A DNA stretch of 64,000 nt from the NCBI RefSeq assembly GCF_025354435.1, contig NZ_JANXMU010000007.1, positions 1 through 64,000 on the forward strand, given 5' to 3'. Position numbers and translations under genes: made by a program. The notes under the pieces are model-generated. The model did not search any database. It had not been told where the DNA came from and saw only the letters and a program-made list of their open reading frames with translations. Position 1 is the first letter of the stretch; every line of letters starts with the position of its first letter. Positions 18,404-26,176 of this stretch are shown here, piece by piece. The DNA is from Rhodoferax sp. Lineage in GTDB: Bacteria; Pseudomonadota; Gammaproteobacteria; Burkholderiales; Burkholderiaceae_C.

Positions 18404-20929
18404 ATGCCCTCCCCCCTGCGTGCCCTGCTGCGCACCTACTCCTGGCAAGAACTCAAACACCACCCCTGGCGCAACGCAGCCGCCGTGGTGGCGGTGATGC
18501 TGGGGGTGGCGCTGGCGTTTTCGGTGCAGCTCATCAACGCGTCGGCGCTGAGCGAGTTCTCCAGCGCCGTCAGCGCCGTAGGTGGGCAGCCGGACCTGGA
18601 GCTACGGGCCACGCAGGGGCGGTTTGACGAGGCGGTGTATGCGCGCGTGGCCACCCATCCCGACGTGGCCGTGGCCAGTCCGGTGCTGGAGGTGGCGACC
18701 TTTGCGCTGGACACCGCCGGGCAACGTGTGCCGCTGAAGGTGCTTGGCGTGGATGCCTTGGTGGTGGCGGCAGTGGCCCCCGGTGTGATGCCGGTGCCCA
18801 ACAAAGATGCCAACCGTCTGGCCCTGTTTGCGCCCGACGCGGTGTTCTTGAACCCCGCAGCCCAGCAGGCGCTGGCCCAACCGGTGCATTTGCAAAACGG
18901 GCCAACCCTGCAGACCGCAGGCTCGGTGGCCGCCACCGGCCCGGCGCTGGCGGTGATGGACATTGGCGCAGCGCAAGACGCATTCAACGCGCTGGGCCAG
19001 CTCTCGCGCATCGACCTGCGGCTGCGTGCCGGGGTGGACCACGCGGCATTTGTGCAGGCGCTGGCCCTGCCGTCCGGCATTACCGCCGCCGAGCCGGGCG
19101 ATGCGGCCCAGCGGGTCAGTAACCTGTCACGCGCCTACCGGGTCAACCTGACGGTGCTGGCGCTGGTGGCGCTGTTCACCGGGGCATTTTTGGTGTTCTC
19201 GGTGCTGTCGCTCAGCGTGGCCAAGCGGGCGCAGCAGTTTGCGCTGCTGGGCGTGCTGGGCCTGACCGGGCGCGAGCGGCTGCAACTGGTACTGGCGGAA
19301 TCGCTGGTGCTGGGCGGCATCGGCAGCCTGGCGGGCATTGCGCTGGGCACAGCGCTGGCGGCACTGGCTCTGCGCGTGCTGGGCGGGGATTTGGGCGGCG
19401 GCTACTTTGCTGGAGTGGCTCCGCGCCTGCAGTGGGACGCGACCGCCGCCCTGGTGTACGGCGCGCTGGGCGTGGCGGCGGCAGCGGTGGGCGGCTGGTG
19501 GCCCGCGCGGGCGGCGCAGCGTTTGCCTGCGGCGCAAACGCTCAAAGGCCTGGGCGCAGATTTGGGCCGTGCCTCGGCAAGCTGGATGAGTTGGGTTTTG
19601 ATCGCGCTGGGCCTGCTGCTGGCGCTGGCCCCGCCGGTATTCGGCATTCCGCTGGGCGCGTACCTGTCGGTAGCCTTGCTGCTGGTGGGTGGCATCACTG
19701 CCCTGCCATGGCTGATTGCCGCGTTGTACGACCGGCTGGCCCCGCTGCTGGCGCACCGGCTGCTGCCCATGCTGGCAATAGAGCGGGCGCGCCGGGTGCG
19801 GCAAAGTGCGGCCGTGGCCGTCAGCGGCGTGGTGGCCTCGCTGAGCCTGGCAGTGGCGCTGACGGTGATGGTGGCCAGCTTTCGGGATTCCATGGTGCAG
19901 TGGCTGGACGTGGTGCTGCCTGCCGACCTCTATGTGCGCAGCCCCACCGCCAGCGCGGGCAACGACGCGTTGACGCTGCCGCCCACATTCGTCCAAGCGG
20001 TTGCCCAGATCCCCGGCGTGCAGCGCGTCGCCACCCAGCGCAGCCGCGCCCTGCTGCTCGACCCCGGCAAACCCAGCGTGGCGCTGATCGCCCGGCAGAT
20101 CGGTGACCCGGCCCGCAGCCTGCCGCTGGTGGGCAACGCGCTGCCGGTACCCAAGGAGCAGATCGGCATCTACGTGAGCGAGCCGATGGTGGATTTGTAC
20201 GGTGCCCGGCCCGGCACCACGTTTGCACCACTTTTTAAGGCTTTTATGCCTCTAGCGCAGACAGCACCTACGCCACCAGCTATTTTTTATGTAGCAGGCG
20301 TATGGCGCGACTACGCCCGGCAGTTTGGTGCCATCAGCATGGAGCAGGCCGATTTTGTGCGCCTGACCGGCGACGAGCAGGTGAACGACATGGCGCTATG
20401 GCTGCAAGACGGCGCGCAAGAAGCCCAGGTGCAAGCGGCGGTCCGCGCCCTCAGCGATGCGCCGCTGGAGTTCTCGTCGGTGGGCCAGATCCGCGCCATC
20501 TCTTTGAAGATTTTTGACCGCAGCTTCGCCGTAACCTACTGGCTGCAGGCCATCGCTATTGCCATCGGCCTGTTTGGCGTGGCGGCCAGCTTCAGTGCCC
20601 AGGTGCTGGCGCGGCGCAAGGAATTCGGACTGCTGGCCCACCTGGGCCTGACGCGGCGGCAGATTTTGACCGTGGTGGCCGGTGAAGGTGCGGCCTGGAC
20701 GCTGATCGGCTCGGTGGCCGGGCTGGCGCTGGGCCTGGCCGTGTCCATGGTGCTGGTGTTTGTGGTGAACCCGCAAAGCTTCCACTGGACTATGGACCTG
20801 CACCTGCCCTGGCCCCGCCTGCTGCTGCTGTGCGCCGCCGTGGTGCTGGCCGGCACGGTCACAGCCTGGCTGGCCGGGCGGGCGGCGGCCGGGCAAGACG
20901 CGGTGTTGGCGGTGAAGGAGGATTGGTGA
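18404..20929 (+). CDS. FtsX-like ABC transporter permease (fused, AttFG-like)
   Basis: 841 aa permease with two FtsX/MacB halves. Each half has an N-terminal membrane helix, a large periplasmic domain and three C-terminal helices. The first helix is AAAVVAVMLGVALAFSV; the FtsX domains contain VFSVLSLSVAKRAQQFALLGVLG and QVLARRKEFGLLAHLGLTRR. Such transporters usually act on lipids, lipoproteins or peptides in the envelope. ATG 18404 follows the repeat; the frame is open from 18374 but codes through the repeat. A second repeat is translated at residues 608-633. The stop overlaps the next gene. Confidence 0.9.
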   Translation: MPSPLRALLRTYSWQELKHHPWRNAAAVVAVMLGVALAFSVQLINASALSEFSSAVSAVGGQPDLELRATQGRFDEAVYARVATHPDVAVASPVLEVATFALDTAGQRVPLKVLGVDALVVAAVAPGVMPVPNKDANRLALFAPDAVFLNPAAQQALAQPVHLQNGPTLQTAGSVAATGPALAVMDIGAAQDAFNALGQLSRIDLRLRAGVDHAAFVQALALPSGITAAEPGDAAQRVSNLSRAYRVNLTVLALVALFTGAFLVFSVLSLSVAKRAQQFALLGVLGLTGRERLQLVLAESLVLGGIGSLAGIALGTALAALALRVLGGDLGGGYFAGVAPRLQWDATAALVYGALGVAAAAVGGWWPARAAQRLPAAQTLKGLGADLGRASASWMSWVLIALGLLLALAPPVFGIPLGAYLSVALLLVGGITALPWLIAALYDRLAPLLAHRLLPMLAIERARRVRQSAAVAVSGVVASLSLAVALTVMVASFRDSMVQWLDVVLPADLYVRSPTASAGNDALTLPPTFVQAVAQIPGVQRVATQRSRALLLDPGKPSVALIARQIGDPARSLPLVGNALPVPKEQIGIYVSEPMVDLYGARPGTTFAPLFKAFMPLAQTAPTPPAIFYVAGVWRDYARQFGAISMEQADFVRLTGDEQVNDMALWLQDGAQEAQVQAAVRALSDAPLEFSSVGQIRAISLKIFDRSFAVTYWLQAIAIAIGLFGVAASFSAQVLARRKEFGLLAHLGLTRRQILTVVAGEGAAWTLIGSVAGLALGLAVSMVLVFVVNPQSFHWTMDLHLPWPRLLLLCAAVVLAGTVTAWLAGRAAAGQDAVLAVKEDW
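20226..20302 (+). repeat. dispersed repeat inside the FtsX permease gene
   Basis: TTTTAAGGCTTTTATGCCTC, TAGCGCAGACAGCACCTACGC and AGCTATTTTTTATGTAGCA match the repeat at 45679-45740 closely. It is in frame and codes for a periplasmic-domain loop (FKAFMPLAQTAPTPPAIFYVA). Confidence 0.75.
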
Positions 20930-21984
20930 TACATCGGCGTAACTACTTAATCCTAGCCCTGGCCAGCCTGGGCGGGGGTGCATTCGCCCTGCCCCCCGCC
21001 GACATGTACTTCCCGCGCGACCTGGGCAGCCACCCGGACTTTGGCACCGAGTGGTGGTACGTCACCGGGCGGGCCCTCTCCGGCAGCCGCGAATTCGGCT
21101 TCCAGCTCACCTTTTTCCGCAGCCGCGTGGCCGCCACCCAGAGCATGGCCTCCCGCTTCGCCGCCAAGCAACTGCTGTTCGCCCATGCCGCCCTCACCGA
21201 CGTGCAGGGCAAAAAACTCTGGCACGACCAGCGCATTGCCCGCGCCGGTTTTGGCGTGGCCCAGGCCAGCGAGGCCGACACCGCGGTGCGCCTGCGCGAC
21301 TGGGCGCTGGTGCGCACCGGCACCACCTATACCGCAGACCTGCCCGCCCGCGACTTCGGCCTGCACCTGCAGCTCGCACCCACCCAGGCGCTAGTGCTGC
21401 AAGGCAGCCAAGGCCTGTCGCGCAAAGGCCCCCAAATCGACCAGGCCAGCTACTACGTCAGCCAGCCGCAACTGGCCGTCAGCGGCCACCTGCAACTGCA
21501 AGGCCAGCGCTTCGAGATCACGCCCGACACCAGCCGCGCCTGGCTGGACCACGAATGGAGCAACGCCTACCTGCACCCCGAAGCCGTAGGCTGGGACTGG
21601 CTAGGCATGAACCTGCAAGACGGCAGCGCCCTGATGGCCTTCCGCATCCGCCGCCAAGACGGCAGCACCCTGTGGGACGGCGGCTCGCACCGCACAGCCC
21701 AAGGTGCGCTCACCATCTTTCAGCCCGGCGCAACCCGCTTCACCCCCGGCCGCGTCTGGACCAGCCCGGCGAACCAGGCGCGCTATCCGGTGGAATGGGC
21801 GCTGGATACGCCGATGGGGCGGTTCAGCGTGCAGGCGGTATTGGACAACCAGGAGCTGGACAGTCGGGGCTCCACCGGTGCCGTGTACTGGGAAGGACTC
21901 AGCCGCCTGCTGGATGCGCAGGGGCTTTTGATCGGGCACGGGTATCTGGAGATGACGGGGTATGCGGGGGCGTTGCGGATGTAG
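20926..21984 (+). CDS. lipocalin-like/CrtC-AttH family protein
   Basis: 352 aa protein of the AttH/carotenoid 1,2-hydratase fold. Family motifs are HPDFGTEWWYVTG, FGFQLTFFRSR, RAWLDHEWSN, GWDWLGMNLQDGSALMAFRIR and YWEGLSRLLD. An N-terminal hydrophobic segment (YLILALASLGGGAFA) is a signal peptide, so it is exported. GTG 20926 has AAGGAGG five bases upstream and overlaps the permease stop, so coupling is tight. In attEFGH-type operons this protein works with the FtsX transporter, probably on a lipid-like molecule. A carotenoid role is unlikely because no other carotenoid genes are near. Confidence 0.87.
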   Translation: MIHRRNYLILALASLGGGAFALPPADMYFPRDLGSHPDFGTEWWYVTGRALSGSREFGFQLTFFRSRVAATQSMASRFAAKQLLFAHAALTDVQGKKLWHDQRIARAGFGVAQASEADTAVRLRDWALVRTGTTYTADLPARDFGLHLQLAPTQALVLQGSQGLSRKGPQIDQASYYVSQPQLAVSGHLQLQGQRFEITPDTSRAWLDHEWSNAYLHPEAVGWDWLGMNLQDGSALMAFRIRRQDGSTLWDGGSHRTAQGALTIFQPGATRFTPGRVWTSPANQARYPVEWALDTPMGRFSVQAVLDNQELDSRGSTGAVYWEGLSRLLDAQGLLIGHGYLEMTGYAGALRM

Positions 21985-21994
21985 GTTTTCGAAC

Positions 21995-22255
21995 CTATTT
22001 TCAGATGCTAAATCGGCCGCCTGTGCTTATCTGACAAGCGCGAGAGGCTCCTATTTTTTACTATCAAAAGAGAAGCAATCTGTACGGCTGTACGGGTGGT
22101 AGCCAATGGGGGTCAGATCATCCACGCGCGCCAAAAGTGGATGCCAACCCTCCCGCCCAGTCGCGTGCGTGCTCTGACCCCGATTGGCGGGTTGGCGTTG
22201 ACGTTTTGTGGGTGTCATGCGCATCCCTGGCCGGGAGTTGCGCCCGGCGGCGCAG
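21995..22255 (+). repeat. 260-bp dispersed element, copy 1
   Basis: The modules run in order: TTTTCAGATGC, GTGCTTATCTGACAAGC, CTCCTATTTTTTACTATCAAAAG, AGAAGCAATCTGT, then a long stem GCCAATGGGGGTCAGA (22102-22117) pairing with TCTGACCCCGATTGGC (22173-22188), and finally GTGGGTGTC with CGGCGCA. The same order recurs at 23741-24010. It encodes no transposase, so it is a non-autonomous or structural element. Confidence 0.75.
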
Positions 22256-22257
22256 TA

Positions 22258-22285
22258 CCTTTCTTTTGCATGGCCAAAAGAAAGG
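22258..22285. repeat. 11-bp inverted repeat, CTTTCTTTTG type
   Basis: CCTTTCTTTTG (22258-22268) and CAAAAGAAAGG (22275-22285) around a CATGGC loop. It would form a strong hairpin in DNA or RNA. Similar CTTTTG-loop-CAAAAG elements are common between genes in Comamonadaceae and Xanthomonadaceae. Confidence 0.7.
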
Positions 22286-22545
22286 CACTAAAGAAAAGGC
22301 CACCCCAACTGTCTGCGCCCTCCGCTAGCGCTACGGGAACCTGCGGTGCTCGCTCCAAGTGGGGTCCCGCTCGAACTCGCCTGCGGCTCAAACAATCGCG
22401 GGCCCTGGTCCACTTGAAGCTGCGCTCCTCGGCGCACACAGATGGGGACCCCGGGGAGCGGGATCCGCCCGGCTGCGCCGGGCATCGCGCCGGTCGCGAA
22501 CTGGAGGGCGTTTGGCTCCTGGCTGGCCTTCACACCAATTTCAGT

Positions 22546-22660
22546 TTTTCAGGCCATTTTCAGATGCAAAATTGGCTTCTTGTGCTTACCAGACGAGCAC
22601 AAGCCGCTCCTATTTCTGACTATAAAAACAGAAGCAATCCATACCGACTGCACCCATCTG
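22546..22660 (+). repeat. dispersed element, partial copy
   Basis: Contains TTTTCAGATGCAAAATTGGC, GTGCTTACCAGACGAGCAC, GCTCCTATTTCTGACTATAAAAA and AGAAGCAATCCATACCGACTGCA. It has only the 5' half of the element and lacks the long GGGGTC stem. It lies directly at the 3' end of the next minus-strand gene. Confidence 0.7.
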
Positions 22661-22668
22661 CCGCCGTG

Positions 22669-23070
22669 TCAGCTCAGGTCTTCAATCACCAGCGTGCGGT
22701 ATTTCTTGGCGCAGGAAAACGGCACGCTGCGGATGGCATCCATCACGGCTTCGGACTCTTTGGCTTTGGACGCGTACACCATGAGCGCGCAATGGCCCTG
22801 GTGAGCCAGCTCGACGTATTCTCTGACGCTGGTAGCCTCGGCACCCACCGAAGGCAAGGGCGTGTCGGCGGCGGCGATGGTGTGGGGCAGGTTGTCCAGC
22901 ACGGACTGTGGCGACAGCAGCAGGGTTGGCTTTTCTGGATTGTCATTGGCCAATAGCGCGACCACCTGCTGTGCATCTTCCTGGCGCGCAAACATGGCGA
23001 AAACATAGCCCGTGGGGTAGAACGCGCCACCCATGGTGAGCATGCTGCTGGTGAGTTCAAAGTTTTGCAT
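22669..23070 (-). CDS. hypothetical cytosolic protein
   Basis: 133 aa, starting at MQNFELTSSMLTMGGAFYPTGY. The frame is open upstream, but that extension has no plausible protein character; the chosen ATG at 23070 has AGAGG upstream. There is no signal peptide or membrane segment. The mix of hydrophobic strands (FAMFARQEDAQQVVALL, HCALMVYASKAKESEAVMDAI) suggests a small alpha/beta fold, perhaps ferredoxin-like, with a CAKKYRTLVIEDLS end. I do not recognise a function. It lies beside a VOC-family gene on the same strand. Confidence 0.72.
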   Translation of the reverse strand: MQNFELTSSMLTMGGAFYPTGYVFAMFARQEDAQQVVALLANDNPEKPTLLLSPQSVLDNLPHTIAAADTPLPSVGAEATSVREYVELAHQGHCALMVYASKAKESEAVMDAIRSVPFSCAKKYRTLVIEDLS

Positions 23071-23204
23071 TTGGGGCCTCTTGCGGTTGGTGCATGTGTC
23101 AGCCCATTGACCGGCCAGGTTAGTGCACCGTCTGTCGGTCGGGGCGTGGGAGTGGCGTAGGACATCGGCACGACGGGTTCTGCGCCCATGGGGTGGGCCA
23201 AGGT

Positions 23205-23585
23205 TTAGCCGATGTCCTGGTGGATACACAGGTAGTTGCCCTCGGGGTCCTTGAACCAGGCCGCCTTCTCCGCGCCCAGCACGCACACGTGGTCCACCGT
23301 CTTGAACCCTGGCAGGTCGTAATCCTCGAACACCACGCCCGACTGCTTCAACGCGGCCACGCTGGTGCCGATGTCGGGCACCTGGAAGCTGATGGCGGTG
23401 TGCTCGGCCTTGGTCCCCTCCGGCTTGGGGAACAGCGCCAGCGTGCTGCCACCCACCTGGTAGATGAACTTGCCGTCGGGCCGAAAGCCACTGGGCACCA
23501 AGCCCAGGCAGTGTTCGTAAAACGCGCGCGCCCGCGCCATATCCACCACGGGCAGCATGGTCGTCACAGCAGCATGGGCCAGCAT
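23205..23585 (-). CDS. VOC family protein (glyoxalase/bleomycin resistance type)
   Basis: 126 aa single-domain vicinal-oxygen-chelate protein with paired beta-alpha-beta-beta-beta modules: TMLPVVDMARARAFYEHCLGLVP in the first, AEHTAISFQVPDIGTSVAALKQSGV and AAWFKDPEGNYLCIHQ in the second. The Glu of the KDPEGN turn is typical. The substrate is unknown. Start at 23585 with AAGGACT upstream; the open frame from 23714 only adds sequence without domain features. Confidence 0.88.
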   Translation of the reverse strand: MLAHAAVTTMLPVVDMARARAFYEHCLGLVPSGFRPDGKFIYQVGGSTLALFPKPEGTKAEHTAISFQVPDIGTSVAALKQSGVVFEDYDLPGFKTVDHVCVLGAEKAAWFKDPEGNYLCIHQDIG

Positions 23586-24201
23586 ATGCAGTCCTTTCGC
23601 ACTATCCGGCGGCACGGGTGCAAGGGCATCCAGGCCTTTTCCCCGGTACCGGGAATTAAGCATAGGCGGTAAAGTGGCAAAGCGCCAATCGGGCGGGATG
23701 GGTCTGGGGTGCACGGAACCTGCTGCGTTCGGCCATGCCAGGTTTTCGGGTCAATTTTTAGATACCAAAATGGCTGCCTGTGCTTACCAGACGAGCACGA
23801 GCAGCTCCTATTTTTGACTATCAAAAGGGAAGCAATCTGTGCCGACTGCACGGGCGGTAGCCAAAGGGGTCGAATCACAATTGCGCGCTGAATTGCCTGT
23901 TGTCGTGTCGTCTGCTTGCCCGCATTCGTGCTCCGACCCCTTTGGCGGATTGGTGAGCCTTAGGTGGGTGTCCGAGTCCCTGGCTGAGATATGCCCCCAG
24001 CGGCGCAATCTCTACTGCAAGGCTTTGGCAGGCTATAGTGATTGATCGTCTGGAATGCGGGGTTTGTCTGGATTTTTATACCTGTATAAAAATTTATTGC
24101 CCGCTTGAAAAACCAGTCTACAAGCCGTTTCCAGAAGATTTTGATGGATGATTTAAACCTCAGCAGCCGATTTAAACCTCAGGGTTTGCGGTGTACATCA
24201 C
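23586..24201. other. gene-free stretch before the cassette array
   Basis: No gene supported. It contains the second full copy of the dispersed element, a TTTTTATAC-CT-GTATAAAAA palindrome (24073-24092), and a 14-bp direct repeat GATTTAAACCTCAG at 24150-24163 and 24169-24182. The direct repeat lies immediately upstream of the GTTAGGC recombination point (24202-24208), the place where an attI or preceding attC would be expected. No integrase gene is present. Confidence 0.6.
23741..24010 (+). repeat. 260-bp dispersed element, copy 2
   Basis: Same modules as copy 1: GGTTTTCGGGTCAATTTTTA, GTGCTTACCAGACGAGCAC, CTCCTATTTTTGACTATCAAAAG, GGAAGCAATCTGTGCCGACTG, then the stem GCCAAAGGGGTCG (23860-23872) pairing with CGACCCCTTTGGC (23934-23946), and GGTGGGTGTC with CGGCGCA at the end. 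The stem differs from copy 1 by compensating changes, so pairing is conserved although sequence is not. Confidence 0.78.
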
Positions 24202-24215
24202 GTTAGGCAGCTCAC

Positions 24216-24701
24216 TTGACCGCAATTGCCTTAAAGATCTTCCTGGCCCTGCTCGCGGTGTTGGCACTTGTCTTCATCGCTGGTGTCACAGGTCTGCTTT
24301 TTGTTGTCTGGCCGACAGGTCTGGGAGATAACTCCCTAAACATCACTCCGGTGTCGTTGGCTAGCTTAAGAGAGTTGCGGAATGAACAAAAGTTTGTCGA
24401 AGATATGCCCAATCACTATCCGGGCACCCCAAACGAAGCCATCCGCGTGATCGCGCAGCTGGCTGTTGATGGATTGTTGGACGACTTGACAGCCGAACTT
24501 CTTCGGAACCAACGCCGGTCTTTCGTGTTGGCGAAAATGAAAGCAGCATTGACTACTTTTCAGCCGACTGATTCTGAGGAACGCGAGCAATTGCTAAGGT
24601 ACTTTGAACGAATTCTTCGCGCAACCGGTATTGACAACTCAGGGGAACTCTTCAATGTGTGGCGCTACGGTTTTCCTTATGGCTGGATACAACGTGCCTA
24701 A
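24216..24701 (+). CDS. integron-cassette hypothetical membrane-anchored protein
   Basis: 161 aa starting with TTG, eight bases after the GTTAGGC recombination site. Residues about 4-33 (IALKIFLALLAVLALVF, then GVTGLLFVVW) form one or two membrane helices. The rest is a soluble helical domain ending in LLRYFERILRATGIDNSGELFNVWRYGF. That end recalls DUF4844-type proteins, but I am not certain. The stop codon lies within the attC R'' box, as is usual for gene cassettes. Composition is less GC-rich than its neighbours. Function unknown. Confidence 0.7.
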   Translation: MTAIALKIFLALLAVLALVFIAGVTGLLFVVWPTGLGDNSLNITPVSLASLRELRNEQKFVEDMPNHYPGTPNEAIRVIAQLAVDGLLDDLTAELLRNQRRSFVLAKMKAALTTFQPTDSEEREQLLRYFERILRATGIDNSGELFNVWRYGFPYGWIQRA

Positions 24702-24782
24702 CACGTTGTTCGTCACGGACTCGCAGCGGTGTAAGGCCGCTGAGCGGCCCGTGCTGCTCGCCGGACAACGCCAACGTTAGCC
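24696..24782 (+). other. attC site 1 (integron cassette recombination site)
   Basis: 87 bp with R'' GCCTAAC (24696-24702) and R' GTTAGCC (24776-24782), which are complementary apart from one base. Inside, CGTTGTTC pairs with GGACAACG (L''/L'), CACGG with CCGTG, and CAGCGG with CCGCTG, leaving a short loop. This box order and imperfect long hairpin are diagnostic of attC sites. The cassette would run from the upstream G/TTAGGC at 24202 to G/TTAGCC at 24776. Confidence 0.82.
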
Positions 24783-24819
24783 GTCATATGCAAACATCCG
24801 CGTACACGCCAGAGGCCAT

Positions 24820-24951
24820 ATGCAAGTGCATGGGCATGCCAACCTCGTACCTTACTACTTGCCCATTCCGTTCTGGTCGAAGGTTACCTCTGTCTTGTTG
24901 CCGATCCCGGCATTTTTGATAGGCGCTTGGCTACAAGCTCATGCGGTTTAA
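24820..24951 (+). CDS. small cassette ORF, hydrophobic 43-aa peptide
   Basis: ATG at 24820 with AGAGG five bases upstream. It codes for 43 residues starting MQVHGHANLVPYYLPIPFW with a hydrophobic stretch (SVLLPIPAFLIGAWLQ) that could be a membrane helix. The TAA stop (24949-24951) falls inside the GTTTAAC R'' box of the second attC, the usual cassette arrangement and the main reason to prefer it over the overlapping frame from 24787 (MQTSAYTPEAICK). Unknown function; expression uncertain. Confidence 0.5.
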   Translation: MQVHGHANLVPYYLPIPFWSKVTSVLLPIPAFLIGAWLQAHAV

Positions 24952-25034
24952 CATGTTGCTCGGCACGGACGCGTAACCAAAGAGTGTCGCTTTGCGGCGT
25001 TTGCTGCGCACCGGGCAGCGTCTACGTAGAAGCC
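24946..25034 (+). other. attC-like site 2 (degenerate)
   Basis: R''-like GTTTAAC (24946-24952) followed by ATGTTGCTCGGCACGGAC, which matches the first attC at 19 of 24 positions over the left arm. GGGCAGCG (25013-25020) aligns with the first site's L' box, but the R' end is degenerate (GTAGAAGCC instead of GTTAGCC). It probably closes the second cassette and may no longer recombine. Confidence 0.55.
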
Positions 25035-25069
25035 ACTCGCAGTTTGGAAATAACACCCCTCGCCACCCC

Positions 25070-25999
25070 CTACCCCTCCGCAAACCGCCCTGCCGCCTGC
25101 TTTCTAAACTGCGTCGGCGTCATTCCCTTCACCTCCAAAAACCGCCGGTTGAAGTTCGCCACGTTGTTGAACCCCACCGCGTAGCATACGCTAGACACGT
25201 AGCTGTCGCGCTCCATTAGCAGCTGGCAGGCGCGGTTTACGCGCAGGCGGTTGACGTAGGTGGTGAAGGTCAAGCCGGTGCTCTTGCTGAAGAAGCGGGA
25301 GAACGCGCTCTCGCCCATGCCGACCAGCCCGCCCATCTCGCCCAGGGGCAAGGCTTCAGCGTAGTGGGTGTTGACATGGGCAACGACCTTGTTGATGGCG
25401 GACAGGGTGAGGTCGGGGCCATTCACCGGCAGGTAGTCGCTAGACAGCAAACGGTAGTCGGTGCAACGGCCCAGTAGGCACAGCAGCTGGGCGAATTCGG
25501 CAAAGCGCTCCAGGCCGTGGCTTTGTTTGATGCGGTAAAAGCGCTCGCGCACAGTGTCGCTGAGGCCAAAGAATTCGATGCCGTGGCGGGCGCGCTCCAG
25601 CAGCGGTAGGGTTTCTTCCAGCTCACGGATCACGCGCATGCCGTCGCGCAGCGGCCCTTCGCGGAACTGGACCACTAGGCTGCGCACAGCCAGGCCGTCA
25701 GGCGGCAGGTCGGTACTGACCCAGTTATGCGGCAGACGCGGGCCGGTCAGCACCAGGTGGCCGGGCTCGAAAAAGCCCACGTAGTCGCCCACAAAAGCGC
25801 GGCCATGCGCGCCCACGATGAGCTGCAACTCATACTCGTCGTGGCAGTGCCAACGTTCCAGGGGCGTCGGGCTGCCATGCTCGACGCAACGCACGAATTC
25901 CTGGTCTACCGGGGCCTCGTAGCCCAGGCGCGGATCGCGCACCAGGTCGTGCTCGATCTCGGGGGCGATGTTGCGGCGCTGGGTGGGTGCTTGTGGCAT
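25070..25999 (-). CDS. AraC family transcriptional regulator
   Basis: 309 aa. The N-terminal cupin-type sensor holds WHCHDEYELQLIVGAHGRAFVGDY and FEPGHLVLTGPRLPHNW. The C-terminal double helix-turn-helix reads SAFSRFFSKSTGLTFTTYVNRLRVNRACQLL and SSVCYAVGFNNVANFNRRFLEVKGMTPTQFRK. Such proteins often control sugar or alcohol catabolism. The aldo/keto reductase gene is next on the same strand, 177 bp upstream, and is a plausible target. The 3' end abuts the degenerate attC. Confidence 0.92.
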   Translation of the reverse strand: MPQAPTQRRNIAPEIEHDLVRDPRLGYEAPVDQEFVRCVEHGSPTPLERWHCHDEYELQLIVGAHGRAFVGDYVGFFEPGHLVLTGPRLPHNWVSTDLPPDGLAVRSLVVQFREGPLRDGMRVIRELEETLPLLERARHGIEFFGLSDTVRERFYRIKQSHGLERFAEFAQLLCLLGRCTDYRLLSSDYLPVNGPDLTLSAINKVVAHVNTHYAEALPLGEMGGLVGMGESAFSRFFSKSTGLTFTTYVNRLRVNRACQLLMERDSYVSSVCYAVGFNNVANFNRRFLEVKGMTPTQFRKQAAGRFAEG

Positions 26000-26176
26000 G
26001 GGTGTGAAAAGGTTGTGCTTTTATACGTCGCGGATGTCACTCCGCACACCTCTCGTGCAGACAGAACGCTCGCCATCCACAACCACCGCAGAGCTGACTT
26101 TGCCAGGCTGCTGGTGTTACCCCCAGCAAAGGGGTTGGCGAAAAATGCGAAGCACTGCAGCCTGGGGGTGAGTAAG

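Larger units (their letters stand above)
21985..22668. other. gene-free repeat-rich stretch
   Basis: No convincing gene. It holds one full copy of a 260-bp dispersed element (21995-22255), an 11-bp perfect inverted repeat CCTTTCTTTTG/CAAAAGAAAGG (22258-22285), and a half copy of the element (22546-22660). Reading frames that span it, such as one from a MAKRKALKKRPP start near 22269, run into the antisense of the next gene and are not supported. The part at 22300-22500 has GC-rich mosaic sequence of the kind repeated in related genomes. Confidence 0.6.

Noticed and set aside
20926-21984. True carotenoid 1,2-hydratase
   Set aside because: No other carotenoid genes are near; the AttH-type context with an FtsX transporter is more telling.
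22096-22956. 286-aa plus-strand frame through the repeat region
   Set aside because: It starts in one dispersed element, crosses another and continues antisense to a gene; composition is not protein-like.
24073-24092. TTTTTATAC/GTATAAAAA palindrome as a LexA box
   Set aside because: It lacks the CTG and CAG ends at the right spacing, so SOS control is not supported. It remains an unexplained palindrome.
24659-24919. 86-aa frame spanning the first attC
   Set aside because: It reads through the recombination site; the shorter ORF at 24820 with its stop in R'' fits cassette structure better.
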